60,000 nt of DNA from Nymphaea colorata (lineage: Eukaryota; Streptophyta; Magnoliopsida; Nymphaeales; Nymphaeaceae), in NCBI RefSeq assembly GCF_008831285.2, contig NC_045147.1, forward strand, positions 13,248,854-13,308,853. Direction: 5' to 3'. Shown one piece after another: positions 35,625 through 48,130 of the stretch. A program made the translations under genes and the position numbers. Below the pieces are notes generated by a model, which worked only from the letters and a program-made list of their open reading frames with translations, was not told the DNA's origin and did not search any database. How positions within the stretch are numbered: the stretch's first letter is position 1; each line of letters begins with the position of its first letter.

Positions 35625-37487
35625 CCTGAGTGTAAGATTCAAGAGATGCAAGGAGTAAAAATTTTCTATTGGTCAGTCATATGTTTCCACTATGTGGTAT
35701 CATTTAAAAGACAAGTATATACAACAAGCAATGTCTATTCTAATGAAACAGCCGCATGTAGTTCACCTGCCAACTTTATTTAGGAGAAAAAAAAAAAAAG
35801 AAGCAAAATTGTCAACGATATTATATATGAAACGGATGGACAGTAAAGGGCATAGTTGGCAAACTTGCTGGGTTGGGTGAAGAGTCGCCTGAGTCAACTT
35901 GGATCGCTACAAAACCTGGCCACGAGTCATGGTTGGCCCAGCTTGACCCTGAATCCTGATTGGTTTGACTCGCCCCAACTCACCCCTGACTTAGTTTGAC
36001 TAGCCCGATTCAGCTATTGTAATTTACATTATGGTTATCTTAAAACTCGACCAAGTTGATGAGTCAACTTGCTGACCCTGTGACCCGGTCGTCTGCCATT
36101 CATGTTCCAGTCATGGGTTTGCCAACTATGGTAAAGGGGATGACGATATGGATGGGAAGATCCACTACAAAAAGAAAATGGAAACGTCCTTAAAAGTATT
36201 AAGGACACTACATTGATTGATGTTCATAAAAAACTTTCAGTCAAACCTTTACCGATGTTTTGCGATGTTTTTCTCACGGCAGTAAAGACCCATTTTATTG
36301 TACCGATCTAGTCAGTTCGTTTGAGTCCCTAACTAGCCAAATAGAAACACCTTGTTGGTCTCCAGCGCTTGGCCGTTTGCATGTATAACTGGGGAATAAC
36401 CACTGCAATGCACAATCTTATGAAGCATTTGCCAGTTTCGGCTCATACAACTAAAACGCACATCCTGCAAGTGGTACTGCAACGGTACTCCAGTCACATC
36501 CTCCCCCTTTTAAGCTTCCAAATAAATTTTATCATGTCCTATTCATGCACAATGATGATTTAGGAAGTTATTCTCAATAAAACAAATCTTCGTCCTTTTA
36601 ATAAGCAAGTAGTTGGTGTAGCTGCAATCATTCCTTTATAATCAATGCTATAAGAAGCCACAGGGTCTCAAAATGCAGGAAGTTTGCTTCCATGGCAGAT
36701 GAAAGGTTTGTGTTTGTAGAACAACTAAACCCACTAGGTGTTATTATATATACGTTCCAAGTGGCGAAATTATAAATGTCGAGCTCGTTTACTAGCATCC
36801 CCAATGTGCAACATGTAAAAATTATTTGGTGGCAGTTTTTTATATTGTTCCTTTTGGAAATGTACTGCATATAGGCAATAGATTATTTCAGCCTGTGTAT
36901 TTTCATAGTCAAGGATGGGATTTCAAGGTGATCATATTCAATAACGAAAGGGTGGTGAATAAAGTATGTGAAGCACAAGAAAGAGGACCACCATTAATCT
37001 TCAAAAGCTGATGTAGGTGCGAGAAAAAAATGATTGCCAAGTTGATGATAGCGATGGAAAAGCGTTATTAATTTTGGTACATAGATTCTAGTTACTGTTA
37101 TTTTTCTTCTGCTGCTTGCTGGCACAAAGGTTCCACTATTATCGTTTCTTTGCTGCCTGTTCTATTAAAAGGCTGATTAGCGAGCAGTGATTCTATCCGA
37201 CGGTGTAGGTTTCTTTTGAAAAAATAATTACTATAACCAGTAATTTGAACATTCAGAGCAGACTGGCAAATGAAAGGTCCCGCAACAGTGTTCCAAGAGA
37301 ACGTTCACCACGGTTTACATATACACTCTCCACATAAAGAGGGTCTCAAAGATTCTCCTCCTGCCAAACAAGGTCATGTTCATTTGTCCAGAACCCCAAA
37401 ACATTGGTTCACACGGAGGGCGCAATGGATGAATGGGTTTGAGATGACTTTCTCTTGCAAACAAACTCTACTGATGAAAGATAAAAA
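35625..37487. repeat. Flank duplication, copy 2
   Basis: Related to copy 1 (27890-28615) and, much more closely, to copy 3. From 36437 to 37487 it matches 37937-38919 with few differences, including GTACTGCAACGGTACTC, CATGCACAATGATGATTTAGG and AGAGAACGTTCACCACGG. A 280-bp hAT MITE is inserted at 35851. Confidence 0.85.
35851..36130. mobile_element. hAT-type MITE, 280 bp
   Basis: Starts CATAGTTGGCAAAC and ends with the exact complement GTTTGCCAACTATG, a perfect 14-bp terminal inverted repeat. The 8-bp target duplication GTAAAGGG flanks it at 35843-35850 and 36131-36138. The 8-bp duplication and CA ends place it in the hAT superfamily. It has no coding capacity and depends on a transposase elsewhere. 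The interior is rich in GAGTCAA and TTGACTC words. Confidence 0.9.
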
Positions 37488-37936
37488 ATGAGACGGCCAG
37501 AGAGAAGGAAGTATTATAATCCTTGTGTGGGGCGACTAACCCATGGTTTCATGCATCTAAGTCATACTCTTGATCAGATTAAAACCAGAAAACAACTTTA
37601 CCGCTCAATGGCTCTTCATTTGAAACTCAGGGCTGTATTGCAGAGACTAACCATGTGATAGTGATTTTTATAATTAAGAACCCAGAAATTGACGTAAACG
37701 AGTTCCTTTTATGCATCAGCTATATTCACTATATTAATCATGATCATTTTAAAAAGAACATTTTGCTGTCTGACTTACAGAAATTAGTTTGTTAAAAAAG
37801 ACATGCTGCATTGTTTCATAGAAGCAACTTCACTTCTTAATAAGTCTATTTCTAATCTCTGTCAGCTTCTATTTATTAATGTGAGTTGGTACCTATAAAA
37901 ACAAATGTCAATTCACAAAGGTTTAACATAACAAAG

Positions 37937-38919
37937 ATTCAGCTCATACAACTAAAGCGCACATCCTGCAGCTGTACTGCAACGGTACTCGTCACATCCT
38001 CCCCCTTTTAGTTTCCAAATAAATTTTATCTTGTCCTATTCATGCACAATGATGATTTAGGAATTTATTCTCAATAAAACAAATCTTGGTCCTTTTCATA
38101 AGCAAGTAGTTGATGTAGCTCTAACCATTCCTTTATAATCAATGCCATAAGAAGCCACAGGCTCTCAAAATGCAGGAAGTTTGCTTTCATGGCAGACGAA
38201 AGGTTTGTGTTTGTAGAACAACTAAACCCACTAGGTGTTATTATATATATGTTCCAAGCGGTGAAATTTAAAATGTCGAGCTCGTTTACTAGCGTCCGCA
38301 ATGTGCAACATGTAAATTATTTGGTGGCAATTTTTTTATATTGTTCCTTTGGGAAATGTACTGCATATAGGCAATAGATTATTTCAGCCTGTGCATTTTC
38401 ATAGTCAAGGATGGAATTTCAAGGTGATCATATTCAATAACGAAAGGTGGTGAATAAAGTATGTGAAGCACAAGAAAGAGGACCGCCATTAATCTTCAAA
38501 AGCTGATGTAGGTGCGAGAAAAAATGACTGAAGCTGATGTAGGTGCGAGAAAAAATGATTGCCAATTTGATGATAGCAATGGAAAAGCATTATTAATTTT
38601 GGTACATAGATTCTAGTTCCCCTTGTTTTTCTTCTGCTGCTTGCTGGCATAAAGGTTCCACTATGGTCGTTTCTTTCCTGCCTGTTCTATTAAAAGGCTG
38701 ATTAGCGCTCGGTGATTCTATCCCACGGTGTAGGTTTCTTTTGCAAAAATAATTCCTAGATCGTAATAACCAGTAATTTGAACATTCAAGCAGACTGGCA
38801 AATGAAAGGTTCCTCAACAGCGTTCCAAGAGAACGTTCACCACGGTTTACATATACACTCTCGACATAAAGAGGGTCTCAACTTTCCTTGCACACAAACT
38901 CTACTGATGAAAGATAACA
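37937..38919. repeat. Flank duplication, copy 3
   Basis: Near copy of 36437-37487 in direct orientation, offset by 1.5 kb. It has internal indels, a 29-bp local repeat of AGCTGATGTAGGTGCGAG near 38500-38550, and a deletion that joins AGAGGGTCTCAA to the CTCTACTGATGAAAG end. It lies in the upstream region of subtilase D. Confidence 0.85.
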
Positions 38920-38980
38920 CGGAAACTTACTAATGTACTGCAAATGAAAGATAACACGGAAACTTAATAATGTACTGCAA
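38907..38980. repeat. 37-bp tandem duplication upstream of subtilase D
   Basis: Two head-to-tail copies (38907-38943 and 38944-38980) of ATGAAAGATAACACGG... ending TGTACTGCAA, with one mismatch. They lie about 270-340 bp upstream of the TATA box of D. Confidence 0.88.
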
Positions 38981-39245
38981 ACAACATTTGAATAACACTC
39001 TAGGTGACGGGTGTCCCGCTCTTCACCGTGGTCTCGAAGCAAACTTGGACCCTAGAGTCAAAAGAAAACGGATGGTTTCGACCTCTCACCAAATCATGAA
39101 AAAAATGTCGAAAGATAAGACAGAAAATGGATTTGGTTCACACCAATCTGGGCCCGGTAGAAGGAGATTGCGTCAGGTGAAGGGGCCAGCCCCTTAACAA
39201 TGTTTGTGAGTGAACATACCAAAGTGGTTTACGCACGTACTCTTA

Positions 39246-39257
39246 TATAAATAGAGG
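39246..39257 (+). promoter_or_regulatory. TATA box of subtilase D
   Basis: TATAAATAGAGG, identical to that of copies A and E, 44 bp upstream of the ATG at 39290. Confidence 0.72.
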
Positions 39258-40613
39258 GAATCTGTTTGGTTTGTCTAGAACACCGAAGCATGGCTTCCAC
39301 TTCGTGTTGGAGCCTGATAACAAGCCTATGTCTTTGCGTGATTCCGCTTCTTTGTTTACAAATACATGTAGAGGCTGAAAGCAGCAGCGTGAGTTATATA
39401 TATATATATATATACATGAAATTTCTGCAAACATGTATAAATCTGAAACTGTAATTCATTCATGATGCTTTGATGGCTTAATTTTTCTTGGTTTGTTTTT
39501 CCTTCTTTGAGTAATGCAGGTTTACATTGTATATTTGGCAGAGAAGCAGAACGAAGATCCCGAGGTGGTCACGAGCTCACACCATGACATACTAACTAGA
39601 ACTCTCGGAAGGTATACCATCTTCAAACATCCAAGAACATTTTTTCTTTGTACTTTTCCTCAACTTTTGTTTTGTAGTTGTTATGATGAAACTTCAAAAT
39701 CATACCCTTCTCTTGATTTGCAGCAAGGAGGCAGCCTTGGGTTCAATCATATACAGTTACAAGCACGGTTTTTCTGGTTTTGCCGCAAAGCTTACTGAAT
39801 CACAGGCTAAACTTATTGCAGGTACATGTATTCTGCAATGAAAATTAGACTAACCTTACGAAAATTATTACAGTTTATACTGAGGAACGTTCTCCAACAT
39901 CTCATTTATTAGTGAGACTCTCTTGCGACATGTACACCAAAAACAAATGGAATTCTTGACCCTTAACGTTCCTCCTCTTAATGGAAGCGCAACTATGTGA
40001 TGTACTATTCTCCTCAGGTGATAGAGGCCTTGATGGCATCCATTGTTCAAAAAACTGGACATCAATGCTTAGGATTAAAATTACTCGGTGATGCATACCA
40101 TGAGTATACGCTGGACTTTAGATTTTCGTGGCCACAGATTAGGTGGGTGCTCTCAAGATTAGTGGCTGCACCACATGCGCGATAATCAGGAAACTTGGTC
40201 CGTGTCGACACTTTTTGTGGTCACTTCAGTTTCACTCAAGGAAACCATTCACGACCTTGAGAAAACTGGTCGCCAAGATCCTGTCCGAAAGCCTGGTCAC
40301 TGCCGGAACCCCTGCTCAAACGCAGGAGGTTGGCCTTTTTGCTCTGAGTGTGAAGCAGCAAGGAACAACATGATTGAGGCCCTGAGGGATGAATTTCTGT
40401 TTTCTATTCAGCTATGTCACACAACTCCAACCATTCCCTTCAAAAGGAGAGACCCGTCCATACAAGAACAAAAAAAAAAAAAGAATGAAAGAATCAAACG
40501 AATGTCTAACATGAAAGAGAACAGCTCAATCAAGAATAAAGAACAGTAAGAACCTATTTACATGGCAATATGGAGAGGGTGATATTTCACCAGCGCTGTG
40601 ACGAACGAGGGAT

Positions 40614-41013
40614 CATAGCAATTTGCAAACCCATGACGTAGACCCTCGGGTGATGACCCGATCACCGGCCAGTTGACTTCATAACTCAGTTGGGTTAGGT
40701 CATAAAATTTTATAGTATATTCTTAAATAAACAAATGAAGGAAGTATGTTTGTTGGGACTTTATGCATAATTTTTTCATCGATTTAACTGAATAACATGT
40801 AGTATGAATATTTGTGTATATTTAATAAACTTTGTGATATTTTACAATTCAAAAGATACTAAACTTTAGTATTCATCAATATGCGACAAAAAATAATATG
40901 CAATTAATTGATGATTCCAGCTAACTTAGCAGTTCTTGACTCGTGACCTAGTAAATGGATGATCCTAACCGATCAAGTAACTTCTAACTCAGATCGATGA
41001 GTTTGCAACTATG
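40614..41013. mobile_element. Degenerate hAT-like element
   Basis: Left end CATAGCAATTTGCAAACCCATGA and right end complement CATAGTTGCAAACTCAT resemble the ends of the MITE at 35851. GACCCG and AACTCAG words in the interior also recall it. No target duplication is visible, so the boundaries are uncertain. Confidence 0.4.
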
Positions 41014-41399
41014 CATGAGACCGTTGTTCATGGTTCCATTCTTTCTTTCTTTTTTCCTTTTCTCCTCCTCATTTTTTAGGGGGATTGAAATAGAAAGGAA
41101 AAAGAAGCAAAAGGCAGTTTTAGTTTGAACCATTTAATTGATTCATATATGCCGGTTTAGACAATTCCAATCTTTTAGGGGAGTTCAAATTTGCTGGATA
41201 ATGAATAATCTTGGATAACCAAAAATAAAAAAATCTGTCACTACAAAGCAATTGCTACAAGAGCATTAGTGATAGTTTATAATCCAACAGTGGTTTATAG
41301 TAGTTTCAATGACAGTTTTATTTTTATTTTTAACATACAAACAACTATCGCAAATTTGAATATCTCTCTCACCTATGTTGTTTCATAGGTTGAACCAAA

Positions 41400-43960
41400 T
41401 ATTTTTGCCACGGACCTACAATCTCTTTTCCCCCGTATTTCTTCTTTAGTGGGTCTCAGGCATCTACCTGACCATGCACTCCTTTTGGCTAATTTGTCTC
41501 AAAATCTCCACATTCACCCTTTGCCTCACTTCGGTTTTGAGCTTCGGTGGCTCCATGACCAGAGTTTTTTTTTCTACCGTCCGTCGCTGGGAGATAGTCA
41601 TGTTGTTGGTAGGTATGCTGTTTTTAGGCTCTACGTAAGTTTCATGTTATTAGGAAGCATGTTTCCTTTGGTAACCCTCTTTATACAGATAAATTTTCTA
41701 GCATCGCCGATTGGGAAAGTGAGATTTCTCAGCCCCAGTCCTCCCCTTCCCTTTCTCATTTGGAGGCCGCCTATATTGTGTCCCTCCATAACCTTGCATA
41801 CGAGTGGCGTCTTAGGGACTCCATCCATTGGCAATAGCGTTTTAGGATTTCTTGGTTCTCATGGAGAGATCAGAATACTAGATTTTCCCATCTATCTGCT
41901 TCCCAAATAAGCTACTTCCCTTCCCCCTTTGTTAGGGACTGGGTTGTCACAGGTGATGATATCCTCCTTGCTTTATCCAGTAATTTTCACTCCCTTTATC
42001 TCGTCCCTATGCCTGCTGCGACCATCCACCACCTTCTACTTCTCTTTCTCTCTTTGTCATGTTTGTTATTGCTTTTGGGAAGCCATTCTAGTAAAAGGAG
42101 ATTAGATTTGCAGTCTGGGCACTTAAAGCAAGCAAGTCTCCTGGACTTGATGGGTTTCTGCCTGAAATTTTTTAAGACTTATTGGAACGTTTGCGAACAT
42201 GACATTTTTGACTTTATGGTGGAGTTTTCTTCCAACTTTGTTTTCATATGAGAATTTAATTTAGCCGTTTGTGTCTTTATCCTAAGTCTCAACTCATAGA
42301 CGCAAGGGATTTTCGACCTATCTCTATCTTTAGCACATCCTATAGGATCATGCTAAGTTTCTTACCTTGTGCCTTAGTCCGCATATGCCCTCCTTAACCT
42401 GTCTGTTTCAATCAACCTTCACCCCTGGTTGTTGTTGCATAACGCAGTTTTCCTTGCTAATGAGTTTGTCCACTTTTTCCACTCTCTTCATTTCCCCTTA
42501 TTCATCCTCAAGTTGAACATCACCAAGGCATTTGATTCTATCAATTGAGATTTCCTCTTTCACATTTTCCACAGTATGAAGCTTGGCCCTAACTTCCGTA
42601 GTTGGATCTAGGCTCTTGTTACCGATGCCCAGCTCATCATTTCCTTCAATGGGTATTTTGGCGAATTCTTTTTCCTCAACGTGGCTTGTGTTAGGGCTGT
42701 CTGCTCTCCCTCATTCTTTTCAACCTTGTTGCAGAGGTCTTTTCCTCCTTTCACTCAGCTATTCAGATAAACTTTATCCAGGATGTCCATATGCTTAGTC
42801 TTTTTATTTCTCTATCCTTCATATGCTTGACTTCGTCATATGTGGTGTTGCTTCTCTCTGCAGTAGATTGCCAAGATGTGGCTCCTGTCCAGGTTGTTGA
42901 CTTCGCCAATGGCCTTTCCATCAACACTGCCAAATATTAGTTTTTTGTTTTTCACGCTGATCTGGCTACTGCTTTTTTTTGCTGAAGTCTGCTTTGGCTG
43001 CAAGTCTTTTAGTATTCCTTTTGATTATCGTGGTTTTCTTATCTCTCCCTCCACTGCACCGCCCTCTTTTTGAAACTCCATTAAGTAGTGCATGCTGGCC
43101 CGTCTTCAAAGTTAGTAGAGCAAGCTGTTTTCCCTTTTTGGCAAGATCATTTTGGCTACACATTGTGTGGCCTTCATCTCTATGCATGCTCTTGCCCTCT
43201 ACAAGCCTCCTGCTTCCATTTTTTACAAGGTAAATCACATTGTCCGCTGGTTCCTTTGAGGTGGAAACCACCCTTCAAACTGCCTTGTTCGATGGGGAGT
43301 TGTTGCTCGCCCTCAACACTTTGGAGGTGCTAGGATTTCTGACCTTTGTCGTAGCAATCTAGCTTTGCGGTCCTCCTGGTTATGGCATTTGATTGCTTTG
43401 GATTTCCCTTTATTTGCATGGTCGTACATATCCTCATGCCCGTCACCTTCTTTATCTTTGGTCGTGCATTATTGATGTCCTCCCTTTCTTCTTTTACCTC
43501 GCCTTCCTTCTCCCCTCGGGAACCCCTTAGTAGCCTATCACCCCTTCTAACTCTTTCATCACTCCTCTACTATTTTGTTTTTTTTTTTATCATTTTGTTG
43601 TTTGACTTTCTTATCGATCCTTCTCCTTATGTCATTGTTTTTATTGGCTTTTCTTGCAAGTCATATTAATACCTTGGGCCATCTTCAATGCCTTGGCCTT
43701 CACCTAGCTAACCAGTGAGTCCTCTTTTGTTCGATTACAAACTCTCGCTCTCACCTTTTCATTTTCTGCCATTTCTTTTGTCATATCGTTTTATTTGTTT
43801 GGCCATTCTTATCATAGCTTCTAGTACTCGACCCCCCTTCTATTCGCATGCTGATTCTTTTTTATCCATTCACACTCTTCTTCCCAGCTTTGACAATTCA
43901 CCTAGGGATCGTGACTTATTAGTTGTTAGTGACAGATTTGGAAGAAGCGCAACAACATGG
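41400..43960 (+). mobile_element. Decayed LINE (non-LTR retrotransposon) fragment
   Basis: Plus-strand remnants of a plant L1-type pol appear in order across several frames. Near 41449 is the end of an endonuclease domain (LPDHALLLANLSQ). Near 42105 is the reverse-transcriptase start (AVWALKASKSPGLDGFLPE), near 42299 DARDFRPISIFSTSYRIM, and near 42515 ITKAFDSIN followed by a stop where Trp is expected. Near 42640 is the FNGYFGEFF and SPSFF region, near 42900 FANGLSINTAKY. Many frameshifts and stops break it. The 5' part of the endonuclease and ORF1 are absent. It lies in sense orientation inside intron 3 of subtilase D; no poly-A tail or target duplication was found. Confidence 0.75.
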
Positions 43961-46793
43961 TGTTCGGCGATATAGCTTCATCACCAAACTCAGTTAACTT
44001 CTTACTCACTTGGAAAATCTGAAGGGCTCCTTAATACATCAACAGTTTAATTAAATAACACAATTGCATTTTTCACTCATCATTAATGCATATAATGTCA
44101 TAAGAGATATATCATTGCACAAAGAATTCATTATCAAGTTACTGTCACTAAATATACGGAACTTAGTTTATAATTTACTAATAAATATTTATGTTGCTTT
44201 AATTACAAACTTGTGCACTGTGCTTCCCTTTACCTACAACTCTTTTTATTTAGTCAATCGACGAAGCTGGTTAGGTCAATCGAAGGGAAGTTCTTAAAAA
44301 GTATGACATGATGACTTCACATTAACGAATTGTGAATGTTACAGAGCTTCCCGAAGTTATTCACGTGATACCCAGCCAAAACTACAAGGTGCAAACAACA
44401 AGAAGCTGGGATTATCTTGGGCTCCTTCCCGGCTCCTCCAGCACTCTCCTCTCCACGGCCAACTATGGGGATGGCGTGATCATTGGTGTTATAGACACAG
44501 GTAAGCCAAATATTCATCAGGATCAGTGATGGGAATCGAGCTTCACTACTTTCTTGGTGTTCCGGAGCCATATATCCTGTGCACCAAAGATGGTTAAGTA
44601 CGATCACCAGCCGCTGGATGCCTGGAAATCTGAATACCAATCTTACAGGAGCTAGCAGCTGAGTTGAGCTCATCTCATGCGCCTGAAAAGTTTGCAATAA
44701 CTTGTTAGTTTTATGAATCCTGATTGATTCTGATATGGCAAACATTTAGGAATTTGGCCGGAGTCCCCAAGCTTCAATGATGAAGGATTAGGTCCAATTC
44801 CAGCCACATGGAGAGGCACATGCCAGGAAGGAGAGCTCTTCAACTCTTCAAATTGTAACAAGAAGATAGTTGGTGCCCAGTATTTCGCCAAAGGAATCAT
44901 TGCCCAAACGGGGGTCTGCCAAGGACCACAGAATACCTATCTCCAAGAGATGCAAACGGGCACGGGACGCACACGGCCTCAACTGCGGCCGGCTCCTTTG
45001 TGCGGCATGCAAACTTCAGTGGCTTAGGTCTGGGGCTGGCCAGAGGGGGTGCGCCGCGATCTCACTTAGCCATCTACAAGGCCTGCTGGGATCCAGGCAC
45101 CTGTGATGCGGCCGACATGTTGGCAGCCTTCGACACTGCAATACGCGACGGCGTCGACATCATCTCCGCCTCTGTGGGCATAAACGAACCACCTCAGCCA
45201 CGCTACTTAGAGAACGTCTTGTCGATCGGTGCATTCCATGCAGTGGCTAGGGGGATTACGGTTGTGTGCTCCGGCGGCAATGCCGGCCCTTTCCCCCAGA
45301 AAGTCACTAATGGAGCACCTTGGGTCATAACGGTGGCTGCAAGCACCATTGATCGCGCCTTTCCTACTGCCGTCACCCTGGGCAACAACCGCACGCTTAT
45401 TGTAAGTCCTGAATTAAAACATAGAAGAATCTACAGTAACTGTTAGTGCGGATCTCTCCTTGACAAAAAATATTTGGAAAAGGATTCGTTTCTCCTGGAG
45501 TACTAGTGGAAAACTGAACGCATAAACGAATAAATAAATAAGCACATAAAGAAACAAGTATTTTTTTAGGCAACACCGCCATTGATTATCGTGTATGACA
45601 GTCTATTCAAAAAATTAATCTGGCATTTGAAAAGAAACCACAATGTCGGTCGAAGCTCTATGTGATATATTAGATTATCTTGCTGTGGTGTAAATATATA
45701 GTGTGTGTGTGTGCGTGATAGAGATGCTGATCGATTGTTTTTACGTGGCATGCAGGGGCAATCAATTTACTACGGGGAAGAGGATTATCGATTCAAAAGC
45801 TTAGTGTATGCTGGTGATATCGCCAGCAACAGTACCATCTCTAGCAATAGGTGAATATAAATTTATTTCCGTGGATTTGCGCAAGCCTTTGAACGTAAGT
45901 CCATTTTTTTAAACATATTATTTTTTCTTCATGTTTCATACAAACTGCTTTTCCCTCTTCTTTCGCCAGGGAGCATTTTCTATTAACTATACTAGGATTT
46001 CTTGTTACAAAAAATCTATATAAGCATAAATTTCCTATGCACAGTAAGATCATCCTCCAATAAATTAAAAGGGAGATTAGGATAGCAGCGAGCCAATTTC
46101 TGAGAAGTCACATATAATGAGTGAGGTCAAGGGTGCAACCTTAGCCGGACATTTAATCAATGTCACACTGATCCGTTAATATTTCGCATCCATAATCATT
46201 ACCACAATAAAATCTGCACCACTTTGTATCAGATTTGGATTTACTAAGTTGGGTTTGACCGAGAGAGATTATATTTGATCATTCTCTAAACTGGTTACAT
46301 CTTGGATCTGGAGCCGTTGGAAACATAATTTTCACATGTAATGACGAAAGCATACACTTACGGATAATTTTTACACGAAAGACCCATCTGGATCACCATT
46401 GTAATCTTCACTTGTACAAAATTTTGAACGAGCGAAAACCACAGAATCTGATATTTTAATTGTAGAAACTGGTTCTTCTAGGAAATCCTTCTTAATTTTG
46501 ATCTTCTGCTTTCTCTTCTCTCAGCTGTGATGCAGGAACTCTCAATTCCACACTAGCAGAAGGGAAGATAGTCCTATGCTTCACGGGTGCAAATGACCCA
46601 AATTTTCAATACTCCACAGCACTATTCACCGTATATGAAGCAAGAGGAGCTGGTATCATCTTCGCAATGCACACAATCACTCTCCAGTTTCCTTTCTCTC
46701 CCATCTCATCCGTTCAAGTGGATTACGAGATGGGAACTGAAATCCTCGCCTACATCAGGGCCACAAGGTTAATGTTATTTTTCTTTCTACACC

Positions 46794-46927
46794 GTGGCAG
46801 AGGCAGTATGGGCAATTGCCCATACGAAATGACAAAAAATACTTACTTTTTATATTGATACCTTAGGACAATGTTTCTCGTTTACATGTGCCACCTACCC
46901 AGAAATTTCTGGCTCTGCCTCTGCCAC
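46794..46927. mobile_element. 134-bp element with perfect 13-bp inverted ends
   Basis: GTGGCAGAGGCAG at the left and its exact complement CTGCCTCTGCCAC at the right, in intron 7 of subtilase D. Intron 7 of A, B and E lacks it. No clear target duplication was seen; it is a MITE or the collapsed end of a larger element. Confidence 0.6.
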
Positions 46928-48130
46928 AGGTGCATTATGTTGGTTTACTGAAATGCAAACCCTTTCAAACTAGTGCCCACAACTGAGGAATGAGTGCCCA
47001 CAATTTATTGCAGATTGCCAACAGCCAAGATCAGCCTTACAAGTGATACCATTGGAAAAGTGGTCTCTCCAAAGGTTGCCTACTTCTCTTCAAGAGGCCC
47101 TAATTCCCTATCACTTGATGTCTTAAAGGTATTAGCATCTACAACAGTTGTTTTCCCTTCTTCTCTCTGTTTTTTTTTGGGGGGCTCAAGCATATGGTCT
47201 TCACTCTTCAATCGCAAAGCAAGTTGAATCTAACTTCACTACTGCAGCCTGACGTAGCCGCTCCAGGAGTCAATATCTTAGCAGCAGGGCGAGGCTTGAC
47301 CCCTTTTCTCTTCGAATCTGGAACGTCCATGGCATGCCCCCATGTCTCTGCAGTAGCAGCATTGCTCAAGTCACAGAATCCCCGCTGGAGTCCTGCAGCC
47401 ATAAAATCTGCCATAGTCACTACGGGTATGTTCTCCTCACATGGATCGACCTTGTCCAAACCACAGATATCTTCCTTTGTTTTGACTACTTAGTCTTACT
47501 AATGGACATGTCTTTCCACCGCAGCCTCAGTAACAAACAGATATGGTGAACCCATCACAGCAGAAGGAGGCCCTCAGAAGATTGCTGATCCATTTGACTT
47601 TGGAGGAGGCCATGTTCAGCCCAACAGAGCAGCAAACCCTGGTTTGGTTTATGATATGGGTGTTGCAGACTACCTTCAGTTCCTCTGCTCTCTAGGATAT
47701 AGCAGTTCTACAATTACCCGCGTGACTGCTAAGGCAGCATCATGTGGATCAAAGGGCTTTGTTTCTGACCTCAACCTTCCTTCCATAACGATTTCTAATC
47801 TTAAGAAAACTACCACTGTGGCGAGAACAGTTACAAATGTTGGTCCCGTTTGTTCCATTTACAAAGTCAAGGTTGAAGCTCCCTCTGGTGTGAAGGTCTC
47901 AGTGGAGCCTCAAATGCTGAACTTCAATGAGAAGGTTAAGTCTTTAACTTTCACAGTTACTTTCTCACCAGTTCATGAGATACAGGGTGATTTCTCATTT
48001 GGTAGCCTCACCTGGATGGATGGGAAGCATGTGGTCCGGATTCCTTTTGTTACTCGACTGGTGATTCAGGATTCATATGCTAACATCTCGTAGTTACGAG
48101 TTACGACTGTATCTTCACACAACCTTCTTG

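Larger units (their letters stand above)
39822..44344. other. Intron 3 of subtilase D, 4.5 kb
   Basis: The other array members have introns of 0.3-1.0 kb at this place. It holds a LINE relic, a degenerate hAT-like element and, at 40175-40549, an open frame of 124 codons with four Cys in a short stretch (about residues 43-59). That frame has no recognisable family and no splice context, so I do not call it a gene. Confidence 0.75.
39290..48093 (+). pseudogene. Subtilase D, complete but with one-base frameshift in exon 5
   Basis: Exons: 39290-39388, 39520-39611, 39724-39821, 44345-44500, 44750-45401, 45756-45850, 46525-46767, 47014-47128, 47248-47425, 47525-48093. All splice sites and the signal peptide, I9 propeptide, Asp147, [21 protein letters not shown] and Fn3-like segments are present. 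Exon 5 is 652 nt, one short of a multiple that keeps phase. The G run at 44910-44914 has five bases where the sister copies imply six, just before the [11 protein letters not shown] segment. As read, the frame stops at 45025-45027 after about 240 residues, losing His, Asn and Ser. Everything downstream is open in the restored frame, so the lesion is very recent or a sequencing error in a homopolymer. Exon 1 and flanking introns are closest to copy E. Confidence 0.88.

Noticed and set aside
36628-38301. Similar minus-strand frames in the flank duplications
   Set aside because: Short, broken differently in each copy, and no homologous protein recognised; explained by the DNA duplication.
41449-43975. 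Set of separate open frames of 65-153 codons
   Set aside because: They are pieces of one decayed LINE, not individual genes.
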